A stretch of 64,000 bases of DNA from Pollutimonas sp035515055 (GCA_035515055.1 DATJBV010000062.1:1-64000); one strand, 5' to 3'; counted from the first letter of the stretch, positions 52,841-61,682 are shown. Notes: generated from the letters alone by a model not told the origin. Translations and numbers: made by a program.

Positions 52841-53237
52841 GTTTCAGCTCCGAGGGTGTGCGGTCAGGGTGGTTGTTGAGTTGATAGCCGTACCATAGGC
52901 TGCGCGCAATGCGCGTGGCGAATTCTTCGGCGCGCTGGGCAAAAGCCCGGTTGGGAAGTTCGGTGGCGGTTTCGTGGAACAAGGCCAGCCAGTGCGTAAA
53001 CATCCCGGCGTCGAGGTCGGGAAGGGCGATATGGCGCGGCATAGGGGTCCCGCTGTACGAACCTGCGCCAAGCAGCAGGGACGACCAGAAACGGACCATG
53101 ATCTCAAGGTGCGTGTCCCAATCGGTGATATGGGTGTTGAATACAGGACCCAGCTTGGCGTCGGCCCTTATGCGGTCATAAAAGCGATAGACCAGGGTGG
53201 AGATTTCGGCAGGGGTGCAAAGTTCGTTACGGTCCAT
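52833..53237 (-). CDS. Group III truncated haemoglobin
   Basis: A 134-residue small globin (VYRFYDRIRADAKLGPVFN, then HLEIMVRFWSSLLLGAGSYSGTPMPRH and the proximal-histidine region HWLALFHETATELP). It is first in the globin-nnrS-nsrR operon. Truncated globins in such operons bind or oxidise nitric oxide. Confidence 0.88.
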   Translation of the reverse strand: MDRNELCTPAEISTLVYRFYDRIRADAKLGPVFNTHITDWDTHLEIMVRFWSSLLLGAGSYSGTPMPRHIALPDLDAGMFTHWLALFHETATELPNRAFAQRAEEFATRIARSLWYGYQLNNHPDRTPSELKHG

Positions 53238-53249
53238 GGCTGGCGCTTA

Positions 53250-53272
53250 AAGATTCATTTGAAAGTGATCTT
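53250..53272. promoter_or_regulatory. NsrR operator
   Basis: AAGATTCATTT-G-AAAGTGATCTT is an 11-1-11 imperfect palindrome (8 of 11 pairs match) closely fitting the NsrR consensus AAGATGCATTT and its complement. It lies 13 bp upstream of the globin ATG on the minus strand and also faces the divergent glycosyltransferase gene. Confidence 0.8.
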
Positions 53273-53341
53273 ATGAAATTATGATGGCGCCGTCAATTGA
53301 AACGCCGGCACGACAGGGAAGCGCAAGCACATGGAAATGAA

Positions 53342-54424
53342 ATGTTGTACATTGACACACCATCCGCTCCGCGCGCCGGACCGCTCTTCGCCTGCTATTC
53401 CCCCATGCCGATGTCTATCAACGTATTGCCAATTCCCTCGCTGACTTGCGTTATTCCCTGTCTGAACGAAGACGCCAATTTGAACGTTCTTCTACCGTGC
53501 CTGACGGAAGTCCTTAAGTCGTTGACGCCGGCTTACGAGATCATCGTGGTCGACGACGGCAGCACCGACGGCACGCCTGCCATGATGCATCGCTGGGCGG
53601 CACAGGACCCGAATATAGTCTACCTTCAGCTTTCCCGGAATTTCGGCAAAGAGGCGGCACTTACCGCGGGACTCGAAGCCGCCCGCGGCAACGTGGTCGT
53701 CTGCATGGATGCCGACTTGCAACATCCGCCGGCTCTCATTCCGGAAATGGTTGCACGGTGGCGGCAAGGCGTGGAGATGGTATACGCCGTACGCGCAACG
53801 CGCGACGACGAATCGGCCTTCAAGCGGTGGGGAACGCGGGCTTTTTATCGACTCATGCGCACGTCTGGCGGTTTGCACGTGCCCGAGAATGCGGGCGACT
53901 TCCGCCTGATGGACCGCGCCGTGGTAGACGCCTTGATGCTGCTGCCGGAACGCAACCGCTTCATGAAGGGGCTGTTTGCCTGGGTAGGTTTCCGATCTGA
54001 ACCGCTAATGTATTCGCCGCCCGAGCGTCTGCACGGCACAACCACGTTTCGCCCCTTGCGCCTGTTTCATTTTGCGGTCGACGGCATCACGTCTTTCACC
54101 ACATGGCCGCTGCGTCTGCTTACCTTGTTCGGCATCGGGATTTCCATGATGTCCTTTTTTTACGGCCTGGTCATCGTCATTTCGAACCTGCTCTATGGCG
54201 ATCCGGTCCAGGGCTGGACGACCTTGATCACCGTCGTGCTCTTCTTCGCCGGCGTGCAGCTTATCTCGGTGGGCGTGGTTGGCGAATATATAGGCAGGAT
54301 TTTCGGCGAGGTAAAGAATCGGCCCGTTTACCTGTTGCGCCGCCAGGTGGGTCGGGGTCTGGCGCCAGTGGCGCGCGCCAGCGTTACGGCGTATGACGGA
54401 ACGCCCATACGCGACCCAGAATGA
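53342..54424 (+). CDS. DPM1/ArnC-like GT2 glycosyltransferase
   Basis: A membrane-associated inverting glycosyltransferase of the kind that charges polyprenyl phosphate with a sugar. It has the GT2 core TCVIPCLNEDANLNVLLPCL, VVDDGSTDGTPAMM, the metal-binding CMDADLQHPPALIPEM and, at the C-terminus, two membrane helices (about 260-285 and 295-320). The start is uncertain: ATG 53342 has GGAAATG upstream, while ATG 53405 or 53411 would begin closer to the domain. Its 3' end overlaps the convergent GtrA gene by 41 bp. Confidence 0.85.
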   Translation: MLYIDTPSAPRAGPLFACYSPMPMSINVLPIPSLTCVIPCLNEDANLNVLLPCLTEVLKSLTPAYEIIVVDDGSTDGTPAMMHRWAAQDPNIVYLQLSRNFGKEAALTAGLEAARGNVVVCMDADLQHPPALIPEMVARWRQGVEMVYAVRATRDDESAFKRWGTRAFYRLMRTSGGLHVPENAGDFRLMDRAVVDALMLLPERNRFMKGLFAWVGFRSEPLMYSPPERLHGTTTFRPLRLFHFAVDGITSFTTWPLRLLTLFGIGISMMSFFYGLVIVISNLLYGDPVQGWTTLITVVLFFAGVQLISVGVVGEYIGRIFGEVKNRPVYLLRRQVGRGLAPVARASVTAYDGTPIRDPE

Positions 54425-54773
54425 AGGTGACGCCGGCAATGCCGGCCAGGACGAGGCCAAGCAGGTAGTCGTAACGCAGGGTGGTGGCGTGCAGAAGCCA
54501 AGCATAGGCAAGCTGATTCGCGGCAAACCCGGCCGCGGACACGGCGAAGAACCGACGGGCGGCCATGGCAATGGGAGCACGTTGAAACCGGAAGGTGAGT
54601 TGGTAATGCCCCACGAACGAGACCCCGAAAGCCAGCAGCCATCCGGCCAGATTGGCAACCAAGGGGTCCAGGCCCATGGTGGAAACCAGCGCCACCACGG
54701 CTAGCCAATGGGTGGAGGCGGCGGCACAGCCGACGACAACAAACCAGACAACCTGGCGTGCGAGTTTTTGCAT
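54384..54773 (-). CDS. GtrA-family membrane protein
   Basis: A 129-residue protein with four hydrophobic helices (QVVWFVVVGCAAASTHWLAV, then VANLAGWLLAFGVSFVGHYQ, then two more). GtrA proteins are thought to flip polyprenyl-phosphate sugars made by GT2 partners such as the one encoded on the opposite strand beside it. ATG 54773 is chosen because it gives the family N-terminus. Confidence 0.85.
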   Translation of the reverse strand: MQKLARQVVWFVVVGCAAASTHWLAVVALVSTMGLDPLVANLAGWLLAFGVSFVGHYQLTFRFQRAPIAMAARRFFAVSAAGFAANQLAYAWLLHATTLRYDYLLGLVLAGIAGVTFILGRVWAFRHTP

Positions 54774-54796
54774 TGATTCTTGATTCCGGAGGATAC

Positions 54797-55615
54797 TTGG
54801 TCGAAGGTAACACAACGCGCATTATGATCTGTGCCGACGATTTCGGCATGAGCGTCGCTATTGACGCGGGTATTCTGGAATTGGCCGGCATGGGTCGCTT
54901 GAGCGCCACCAGTTGCCTCTCGCAGGGCCCGGCGTTCGCGGCAAGTGCAAAGGCGCTGCAGATTGCTTGCGCACAAGCCCGCGGCTTTCAGGCCGGCTTG
55001 CACTTGAACTTCACGGAAGCCTTGGGAGCCGAAGGGCTTTTTTACTCGCTGCCGTCGCTCATCATGGCGGCGTGGTCGCGCCAGCTCGACATGCAAACCG
55101 TACGCCGTCAGATCGTCCATCAACTCGAACTGTTCGAAGCCGGCATGGGCCGTGCCCCTGACTTCGTCGACGGTCACCAGCATGTGCATCAGTTCCCACA
55201 AATCAGGACAGCCCTGCTCGAGGAGCTTGACCGGCGCTATGGTGCGAAACGGCCATGGTTGCGCAGTACGCGCGCTGGGTCTATGGCCGGATTGCCGGCG
55301 CGCTTGCGTCTTAAAGCGGCCGTCGTCGACCGTCTTGGGTCGCGCGCGCTGGCACGTGCGGCGCATGCGGCGGGCTACAGCATGAATCGCCGTTTCCTGG
55401 GTGTGTATGACTTCAAGGGAGGCCCCGACGGCTATGCCGCGCTGTTGCGTCAGTGGCTCAGCAACGCCGTCGATGGCGATTTGATCATGTGCCACCCGGC
55501 CGCGAGCCGGTTCGGCGACGGCAGCCTGGCCGAGCAGCGGCACGCCGAGTACCGCACGCTCGCCAGCCCGCTGATGGGCAAGCTGATGCAACATTGCGGC
55601 ATCGTGCTGGTCTAA
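54797..55615 (+). CDS. YdjC/ChbG-family carbohydrate deacetylase
   Basis: A 272-residue protein with the YdjC metal site RIMICADDFGMSVAIDAGIL at the N-terminus (Asp-Asp), DGHQHVHQFPQI near residue 130 and MCHPAASRFG near residue 230. Related enzymes deacetylate N-acetylated sugars, including HpnK-type proteins acting on membrane lipids. The start is TTG 54797, right after GGAGGA. It is divergent from gtrA, so GT2, GtrA and this deacetylase probably form one envelope-glycan modification set. Confidence 0.8.
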   Translation: MVEGNTTRIMICADDFGMSVAIDAGILELAGMGRLSATSCLSQGPAFAASAKALQIACAQARGFQAGLHLNFTEALGAEGLFYSLPSLIMAAWSRQLDMQTVRRQIVHQLELFEAGMGRAPDFVDGHQHVHQFPQIRTALLEELDRRYGAKRPWLRSTRAGSMAGLPARLRLKAAVVDRLGSRALARAAHAAGYSMNRRFLGVYDFKGGPDGYAALLRQWLSNAVDGDLIMCHPAASRFGDGSLAEQRHAEYRTLASPLMGKLMQHCGIVLV

Positions 55616-56145
55616 GAACGTGGCGGGGTGCTGCTGCCTTCGCCTAGATGGCGCTGCATGAAAACGACATCTATCCATTGATTGAATTTGTAGCCGGTGG
55701 CCGGTTGGGTGCCCGCATGCCTGAAGCCCAGGCTGCGATGAAGGCTTATCGAGGCGACGTTTTGGTTGCCCGCAATGACGGCGATCATCTGGCGCCATGG
55801 GCCCGCCTCACAGCGATCGATGAGCGCCGACAACAGGGCCTTGCCCGCTCCGCGGCCTGAGTACCGGGGAGCAAGATACACGGAGTCCTCGATGGTATAA
55901 CGATACGCAATGCGGGGACGATACAGCGAGGCGTAGCAGTAGCCGGCTACATTGCCGTCCACCTCGGCAACGAGGTAAGGCAAGCCCAATTCCAGGACCC
56001 CGGCCCGGCGGGCCAGCATTTCGTCTTCGGTGGGGGGCACCTCTTCGAAGGTTGCCGTGCCATGCAGGACATGCTCTGCATAAATGAGTTGTACGCTGGC
56101 CATGTCGTCCGGCATGGCATTGCGAACCACGATGTTGCCGGTCAT
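55612..56145 (-). CDS. GNAT-family N-acetyltransferase (phosphinothricin acetyltransferase-like)
   Basis: A 177-residue acetyl-CoA-dependent acetyltransferase. The acetyl-CoA loop is YSGRGAGKALLSALIDRCE near residue 95, preceded by the EDSVYLAPRY strand, and ASISLHRSLGFRHAGT near residue 132 is typical of the PAT/YncA group. Its stop overlaps the deacetylase stop by four bases. It may acetylate amino compounds such as methionine sulfoximine. Confidence 0.85.
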   Translation of the reverse strand: MTGNIVVRNAMPDDMASVQLIYAEHVLHGTATFEEVPPTEDEMLARRAGVLELGLPYLVAEVDGNVAGYCYASLYRPRIAYRYTIEDSVYLAPRYSGRGAGKALLSALIDRCEAGPWRQMIAVIAGNQNVASISLHRSLGFRHAGTQPATGYKFNQWIDVVFMQRHLGEGSSTPPRS

Positions 56146-56195
56146 GCTATTTTCCTTCTTTGAATGTTCACGAGTATATACACCTGGAGTTGCCC

Positions 56196-56537
56196 ATGTC
56201 TGTACCTATCCATCCTATCAGCAACGAGTTTGCGGTGGCGCCGCAGCTCTCGCCCGCAGACATGCAGGCAGTCGCCAAGGCCGGTTACAAAAGCGTCATT
56301 ATCAATCGTCCCGACTTTGAAGGCGGACCGGATCAGCCCACGTCGGCGGACGTGATGGCCGCTGCGCGCGCGGCCGGTCTCACGATCGAATACCAGCCCG
56401 TCGTGAGCGGTGCTATAACGCCGGAAGATGTGCGGCGGTTCGCCCAATTGTTGACCGAGCTGCCGGCACCGGTGCTGGCCTTTTGCCGTAGCGGCACGCG
56501 TTGCACACACTTGTTCGCCGCCGCCCAGCGCCTTTGA
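56196..56537 (+). CDS. TIGR01244-type phosphatase (beta-lactamase hydrolase-like)
   Basis: A 113-residue protein of the DSP-like domain found in BLH proteins of plant-associated bacteria. The catalytic loop is AFCRSGTRCTHLF, with cysteine at about residue 99. The N-terminus ISNEFAVAPQLSPADMQAVA matches the family. ATG 56196 has CTGGAG seven bases upstream. Family members are linked to sulfide handling and biofilm control in Xylella and Agrobacterium; here the role is open. Confidence 0.8.
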   Translation: MSVPIHPISNEFAVAPQLSPADMQAVAKAGYKSVIINRPDFEGGPDQPTSADVMAAARAAGLTIEYQPVVSGAITPEDVRRFAQLLTELPAPVLAFCRSGTRCTHLFAAAQRL

Positions 56538-56627
56538 CTTAACTCAATTCCGGGTGTCTGCGTCGACCGATTTTGTGGTAGCTTGCGGTTAAGCTTTAAA
56601 TTATCTTATAACGAGGGAGCACCAGCC

Positions 56628-57089
56628 ATGTTTAAAAAAATACTTATTCCTACAGATGGTTCGGCGTTGTCGGCCCAGGCCGCCAACAAGGGCGTGTGCT
56701 TCGCTCGTGAAATCGGCGCCGAAGTCGTTGCCTTGTATGTAACACAGCCGTTTGCCGCGACGGTGGGCTTCGATGGCATGGCCGCCGCCTACGCCATCAC
56801 CGACGAAGACTACGACAAGACGGCGCAAGAGCAGGCCAAGAAGTACTTGAAGCTGGTATTGGACCGCGCCGAGACGGCCGGTGTGAAGGCAACCGGGAAA
56901 GCCGTTTCCAACTTCAACGTCGCCGACGGCCTCGTCCAGGCCGCCGAAGAAGAGGGTTGCGACCTTATCTTCATTGGGAGCCACGGCCGCAGCGGCTTGT
57001 CGCGCCTGCTGCTGGGCAGCGTTACGGTCAAGGTTCTTGGCCTGGCAAAAACCGCCGTGCTGGTGTACCGCGTCAAGGAAAGCGACTAG
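56628..57089 (+). CDS. Universal stress protein UspA
   Basis: A 153-residue single-domain Usp protein. The start MFKKILIPTDGSALS and the ATP-binding GSHGRSGLSRLLLGSVT near residue 122 are the family marks. GAGGGAG lies before the ATG. Such proteins bind ATP and support survival under starvation or oxidative stress. Confidence 0.93.
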   Translation: MFKKILIPTDGSALSAQAANKGVCFAREIGAEVVALYVTQPFAATVGFDGMAAAYAITDEDYDKTAQEQAKKYLKLVLDRAETAGVKATGKAVSNFNVADGLVQAAEEEGCDLIFIGSHGRSGLSRLLLGSVTVKVLGLAKTAVLVYRVKESD

Positions 57090-57127
57090 ACGACGAAAAG
57101 ACGTGCCAGGCAAGGTATTATGTCGCC

Positions 57128-58153
57128 ATGAACAAGCCTATTCGTGATGCGCTGCATCGCCCACTTAGAGATCTGCGTATTTCGGTCACTGACCGCTGTA
57201 ATTTCCGATGCACCTATTGCATGCCCCGGGAAATCTTCGGCAGTGACTACGAATTCATGCCGCATGCGTCCTTGCTCAGTTTTGAAGAGATCGCCCGGGT
57301 CGCCGCTATTGCGGTCGGCCTTGGCGTCAAGAAGATACGCCTGACGGGCGGCGAACCCTTATTGCGCAAGAATATAGAAAGGCTCGTAGAAATGCTTGCG
57401 CGCCTGACCACCCCCGAGGGCGACCATATCGACGTTACGCTCACGACCAATGGCACTCTGCTGGAACGCAAGGCGCAGTCCCTGAAAGACGCCGGTTTAT
57501 CGCGTGTGACGGTCAGTCTCGACGCTCTCGACGACAACATGTTCGAACGCATGAGCGACAGCCAGGTCAGCGTCGCCACCGTCTTGCAGGGCATAGATGC
57601 GGCGGCACGTGCCGGCTTGGCTCCCGTCAAGGTCAACATGGTGGTGCGCAAGGGCTTGAACGATAGCCAAATACTGCCCATGGCGCGAAAGTTTCGCCAT
57701 ACGGGCCACATCCTGCGTTTTATCGAATTCATGGACGTCGGCAGTACGAACGGCTGGAATCTACGGGAAGTACTCACGGGTGCCGAAATACGGGAATGCA
57801 TCGCGGCCGAATTTCCCCTCGCCGCCATCGCGGCCGGTTATCGGGGCGAGGTCGCCACGCGCTGGCGGTATCAGGACGGCGGCGGGGAAATCGGCGTCAT
57901 TACCAGCGTGTCTCAACCGTTTTGCGGCAATTGCACGCGTGCGAGGTTATCCCCTGAAGGCAAGCTGTTCCTATGCCTATTCGCATCGCAGGGCTACGAC
58001 GTACGCGGCCTGTTGCGCAGCGGCGCCAACGACCAGGCGCTCGCCGAGCATATCGGCGGCATATGGCAACAGCGCAACGACCGATATTCCGAAGTACGCG
58101 GCCAGGAAACCGTGCAACGTCAAAAAATAGAAATGAGCTACATCGGCGGATGA
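57128..58153 (+). CDS. moaA: GTP 3',8-cyclase MoaA
   Basis: A radical SAM enzyme that starts molybdenum cofactor synthesis by rearranging GTP. The 341-residue product has the N-terminal cluster site DRCNFRCTYCMP near residue 25, LTGGEPLLRKN near residue 78, and a C-terminal second cluster site FCGNCTRARLSPEGKLFLCL. The C-terminus ends in GG, as required for activity. The stop overlaps the mobA start (ATGA). Confidence 0.96.
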   Translation: MNKPIRDALHRPLRDLRISVTDRCNFRCTYCMPREIFGSDYEFMPHASLLSFEEIARVAAIAVGLGVKKIRLTGGEPLLRKNIERLVEMLARLTTPEGDHIDVTLTTNGTLLERKAQSLKDAGLSRVTVSLDALDDNMFERMSDSQVSVATVLQGIDAAARAGLAPVKVNMVVRKGLNDSQILPMARKFRHTGHILRFIEFMDVGSTNGWNLREVLTGAEIRECIAAEFPLAAIAAGYRGEVATRWRYQDGGGEIGVITSVSQPFCGNCTRARLSPEGKLFLCLFASQGYDVRGLLRSGANDQALAEHIGGIWQQRNDRYSEVRGQETVQRQKIEMSYIGG

Positions 58154-58785
58154 ACCCGCGCGTCGAACTAAGCGGACTCATACTGGCAGGCGGACAAGGT
58201 CGCCGCATGCAGGGCCTGCGGTACGCCGGCGCGGGGGAACGTGTGGAAAAAGGCCTCGTCCAGCTCCACGGTCAGCCGCTCGTCGCGCATGCCCGCCGTT
58301 ATCTCGCCCCACAGGTCAATGAAGTCCTTATCAGCGCGAACCGGCATCTCGACGTCTATGCCGCATACGGCCGCGTCGTTGCCGACGACCCGGAGCTCGG
58401 GGCAGACCTCGGCCCATTGGCCGGAATTGCATCGGCGCTGGCGCAAATAGCGACGCCCTGGTTACTGGTGGTTCCGGTCGACGTGACTTGCATGCCCGAT
58501 GACCTGGGTTCACGCCTGCTGGAAGCAGCGATAAGCGGCGGATCAGGCCTGGCGCATGCCAGCGCGGCACGGACGCAGCCTTTATGCGCACTGGTTCACG
58601 CACGTCATGCCGCCGGCCTGCGCCGCTATTTGCAAGCTGGGGAACGAAGGGTCCAGGACTGGATGGAGCGCAGCTCCGCCAAGGTTGTGGAATTCCCGGC
58701 CCTCCCGAATAGCTTCTTCAACCTCAATACGCCAGAGGACTTATGCCGGGCCGAGGATCAGCCCAGCCAGTGCAAGAGGTCGTAA
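58150..58785 (+). CDS. mobA: Molybdenum cofactor guanylyltransferase
   Basis: MobA attaches GMP to molybdopterin to give the bis-MGD cofactor. The 211-residue product has the nucleotide loop GLILAGGQGRRMQG, then a KGLVQLHGQPLVAH segment after an unusually long spacer, GADLGPLAGIASAL near residue 85 and VVPVDVTCMP near residue 113. It is coupled to moaA and overlaps moeA tail to tail by 28 bp. Confidence 0.92.
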   Translation: MNPRVELSGLILAGGQGRRMQGLRYAGAGERVEKGLVQLHGQPLVAHARRYLAPQVNEVLISANRHLDVYAAYGRVVADDPELGADLGPLAGIASALAQIATPWLLVVPVDVTCMPDDLGSRLLEAAISGGSGLAHASAARTQPLCALVHARHAAGLRRYLQAGERRVQDWMERSSAKVVEFPALPNSFFNLNTPEDLCRAEDQPSQCKRS

Positions 58786-59963
58786 TACGGCACGATATCG
58801 CCGTCGTTTACCTCCGTATTTGCGGGAATGCGCGCGAAGCCGTCGGCCCATGGCAAGGAGCTGATAATGCCTGAGCCTTGTTGCGCGTAGGGCGTGAGGC
58901 GGCGTAGCCCCTCGGCAACGGATTCGGCCCTGACCCTAAGAAACTCTTCCCGCGTCTCGTGGAACTTCCGACCGGCGGCCAAGTGGGCATACTGCGGGGC
59001 CGGCATGATTTGGGCGCGGCCCTGCATGGTGCGGACCAACGGCGACACCAAGACGGCGAAGACGGCATAGGCGCTGACCGGGTTGCCGGGAAGGCAGACA
59101 ATAGGCTTGTTGTTGGCATGCGCCAGCGCGACGGGCTTGCCGGGTTTCATGCAGACGCGCCAAAGGTCCAGCGTTCCTCCCAGGCTTTCGATCGTGGGTT
59201 TCACCAGGTCTTTTTCGCCGACCGAAACGCCGCCCACCGTGATCACCAGGTCGCAGTCGCGCAATAGAGTCTCGAAAGCGTCCTGCAAGGATTCGGGTGT
59301 ATCGAGCGCGTGCAGTACGTGCGCGACAGTGGCGCCCATGTTTTCCAGGAGGCCGGCCAGCATGGGGCCATTGGAGTTGTATATTTGTTCGCGCCCGCGC
59401 GGCTGCCCGGGCGTGACGAGTTCGTCCCCGGTGGTGAGGATGCCGACGTTCAGCCGTGCGTAGACCGCCACTTCGGCATAGCCTTGCGAGGCCAGCAACG
59501 CCATTTCAGCAGCGCGTATTAATGTGCCTTTGGCCAGCAGTTGCTCGCCCAGGCGCGTATCTTCGCCCTGCAGGCGCACATGGCTGCCACGTTGAGGCGG
59601 CCGCTTGATCTCGAATTCATTGCCGGTTTCGTCGCCGTCTTCCTGCATGACCACCGTGTCGGCGCCTTCGGGAATCAGGCTGCCGGTGAACAGGCGGATG
59701 GCATTGCCGGGTTGCAGTGTTTCCGGCAGGTCGCCGGCAAAGCAGCGTTGCTGCACCGGAAACCGTTTGCCGGGGGCATAATCCGCAAAGCGAATGGCAT
59801 AGCCGTCCATGGCGCTGTTATCCGCCGGCGGCATATCGACTGTGGCAAATAGCGTCTGCGCCAGAATGCGTCCGCGCGTTTGGTAGAGCGCGCAGGTTTC
59901 CGTAATGGCGGGTGGGGCGCCGGCAGAGGCAAGCCGGGTTTGAGCGGCATCGAAATCAAGCAT
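58758..59963 (-). CDS. moeA: Molybdopterin molybdenumtransferase
   Basis: MoeA inserts molybdate into adenylylated molybdopterin. The 401-residue product has PADNSAMDGYAIR near residue 48, TGSLIPEGADTVVMQED near residue 95, GILTTGDELVTPG near residue 185 and TVGGVSVGEKDLVKP near residue 245. ATG 59963 is used (MLDFDAAQTRLA); a longer frame belongs to a shadow of moaB. It is the last gene of moaC-moaD-moaE-moaB-moeA. Confidence 0.95.
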   Translation of the reverse strand: MLDFDAAQTRLASAGAPPAITETCALYQTRGRILAQTLFATVDMPPADNSAMDGYAIRFADYAPGKRFPVQQRCFAGDLPETLQPGNAIRLFTGSLIPEGADTVVMQEDGDETGNEFEIKRPPQRGSHVRLQGEDTRLGEQLLAKGTLIRAAEMALLASQGYAEVAVYARLNVGILTTGDELVTPGQPRGREQIYNSNGPMLAGLLENMGATVAHVLHALDTPESLQDAFETLLRDCDLVITVGGVSVGEKDLVKPTIESLGGTLDLWRVCMKPGKPVALAHANNKPIVCLPGNPVSAYAVFAVLVSPLVRTMQGRAQIMPAPQYAHLAAGRKFHETREEFLRVRAESVAEGLRRLTPYAQQGSGIISSLPWADGFARIPANTEVNDGDIVPYYDLLHWLG

Positions 59964-60474
59964 CGAAATGGGTCCCGAAGTTGCAGGGTCGGTGCGTGCT
60001 GTCCAGCTGTTCCTTGATGATGCCGTCCCAGGCGGTCTTGCATGCATTGGTGGAACCGGGCATGCAGAAGACCAGGGTATTGTTCGCTGAACCGGCGAAG
60101 GCGTCGGACTGCAATGACGACGTGCCGATGTCCACGTACGAAAGATGGCGAAACAGCTCGCCGAAGCCGGGCACGATAACATCCAGGAGCGGCGTGATGG
60201 CTGCTGCCGTGGCTTTCTTGTGCGTGAATCCGGTCCCGCCATTCGTAAGAATGACCTGGATGGTTTCGTCGGCGATCCAGTCGCTGATCTGCTTGCGGAC
60301 TTGGTAGAGATTTCCTTGGCTGATCGCGCGGTGTTCGCAGCGATGGCCCGCCGCCGCCAGGCTGTCGGCCAGGTAGTCGCCGGATGTGTCGTTCTGTGGC
60401 GTGCGGGTGTCGGAGATCGTGAGGATGGCGCAGGCAAGCGAGGCGGGAGGGCGGCTGGTATTGGCTTTGCTCAT
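59956..60474 (-). CDS. moaB: Molybdopterin adenylyltransferase
   Basis: This protein of 172 residues activates molybdopterin by adenylylation, or is the MoaB-type version of MogA. The signature blocks are CAILTISDTRTPQNDTSGDYLADSL split over residues 15-40, ILTNGGTGFTHKKATAAAI near residue 75 and PGSTNACKTAWDGII near residue 140. The start at ATG 60474 overlaps moaE by four bases, and the stop overlaps moeA by eight. Confidence 0.93.
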   Translation of the reverse strand: MSKANTSRPPASLACAILTISDTRTPQNDTSGDYLADSLAAAGHRCEHRAISQGNLYQVRKQISDWIADETIQVILTNGGTGFTHKKATAAAITPLLDVIVPGFGELFRHLSYVDIGTSSLQSDAFAGSANNTLVFCMPGSTNACKTAWDGIIKEQLDSTHRPCNFGTHFDA

Positions 60475-60950
60475 GATAGGCCTTGTTCTTGTGAAGGTGA
60501 TTCCCATGTCGACGTCTGTTGCGCGTCGGCGTCTTTTTGCTGGACCCAGAACTGTGTGCCGTCGGCAAGGGTCTCGCGCTTCCAGAAGGGCGCGCGCGTT
60601 TTTAATGCGTCGATAAGATATTGGGCGGCGGCGAACGCATCGCCCCGGTGTGCGCTGGCGACGGCAATAAAAACGATTTGGTCCTTCAGGTGAAGTTCGC
60701 CCACCCGGTGGACCACAAGGCAGTCCAACACCTGCCAGCGGGATCTTGCCGTGGCGCATAGCGCTTCGATCTCGCGCTCGCACATGCCTGGATAATGCTC
60801 CAGGAACAGGGTGCGAGTGGCCGCATTTTCGGCATAGTCGCGCACATAACCGGTAAAGGTGACGATGGCCCCCGCCTTGCCCGCCGTGCTGGCGCGTAAT
60901 TGTTCGACGAGAACTGCCGCAACGAAGTCGGCTTCCTGAACTACTACCAT
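60471..60950 (-). CDS. moaE: Molybdopterin synthase catalytic subunit
   Basis: With MoaD it converts cyclic pyranopterin to molybdopterin by inserting two sulfurs. The 159-residue product has AIVTFTGYVRDYAENAATRT near residue 28, LEHYPGMCEREIEAL near residue 50, HRVGELHLKDQIVFIAVASAHR near residue 80 and the catalytic-site KTRAPFWKRET near residue 117. It is two bases from moaD. Confidence 0.96.
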   Translation of the reverse strand: MVVVQEADFVAAVLVEQLRASTAGKAGAIVTFTGYVRDYAENAATRTLFLEHYPGMCEREIEALCATARSRWQVLDCLVVHRVGELHLKDQIVFIAVASAHRGDAFAAAQYLIDALKTRAPFWKRETLADGTQFWVQQKDADAQQTSTWESPSQEQGLS

Positions 60951-60952
60951 GA

Positions 60953-61192
60953 TCAGCCTCCGGTGACGGGCTCGAAAACGGCAACCTCGTCGCCCGGGCG
61001 GATGAGGCTGTCGTGTCCGACGTGGTATTGATTCACCGCTAACTTCAGGCGCGAGACCGGCGCCAATTGGGGGTAACGCGCTTCCAGCGCCGCGAGCCAG
61101 CCCGAACCTGAGATCGGATCAGTCAGTGGCCATTCCTCTTCCCGGTGCTTGGTCAGTTCGGCGACATGCGCAAAATACAAGACCTTAATCAT
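60953..61192 (-). CDS. moaD: Molybdopterin synthase sulfur carrier subunit
   Basis: A 79-residue ubiquitin-fold protein ending in GG, the residues thiocarboxylated to carry sulfur. The segment PGDEVAVFEPVTGG matches MoaD. It overlaps moaC by eight bases. Confidence 0.93.
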   Translation of the reverse strand: MIKVLYFAHVAELTKHREEEWPLTDPISGSGWLAALEARYPQLAPVSRLKLAVNQYHVGHDSLIRPGDEVAVFEPVTGG

Positions 61193-61682
61193 TTCGCCAC
61201 TCGCCGCTTTTGCCGCCTGATTTGTAGATGAGGCGGATATTTTCCAGGATGATTCCCTTGTCTGCCGCTTTGCACATGTCGTATATCGTCAATGCGGCAA
61301 TGCTGCATGCCGTCATGGCTTCCATTTCGACGCCGGTCTTGTAGTCGGTGCGGCAGGTGGCGCGCACCGCAATGGAACAGCTTGCGTCGTCCGGGAAAAA
61401 TTCGATGCCGACGAAGCTCAGCGGCAGGCTGTGACATAAGGGGATAAGGTCGGCGCAACGCTTGGCGCCCAGCACGCCCGCTACTCGCGCCGTGTTCAAG
61501 ACCTCGCCCTTGGCGTTATCTTGAGCTGACAGCAGCTTGTAAGCGGTGGCGTTCATGCGCACTCGGCCTTCGGCGATGGCGGTGCGCTGCGAGGTTGCTT
61601 TGTTGCTGACATCGACCATGCGGATCTGGCCGGATTCATCCAGATGGCTCAGGACGGGTTCGGCGGCGGAACTGGAATTCAT
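61185..61682 (-). CDS. moaC: Cyclic pyranopterin monophosphate synthase
   Basis: MoaC completes the step begun by MoaA. The 165-residue product has MVDVSNKATSQRTAIAEG near residue 22, KRCADLIPLCHSLPLSFVGI near residue 75 and GVEMEAMTACSIAALTIYDMCKAADK near residue 118. It is first in the minus-strand operon. The 244 bp upstream hold hairpins (near 61719-61739 and 61773-61793) but no recognisable Moco riboswitch. Confidence 0.96.
   Translation of the reverse strand: MNSSSAAEPVLSHLDESGQIRMVDVSNKATSQRTAIAEGRVRMNATAYKLLSAQDNAKGEVLNTARVAGVLGAKRCADLIPLCHSLPLSFVGIEFFPDDASCSIAVRATCRTDYKTGVEMEAMTACSIAALTIYDMCKAADKGIILENIRLIYKSGGKSGEWRND

Noticed and set aside
59964..60437. Longer frame ahead of moeA
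   Set aside because: It lies out of frame inside moaB; moeA has a family-like start at 59963.
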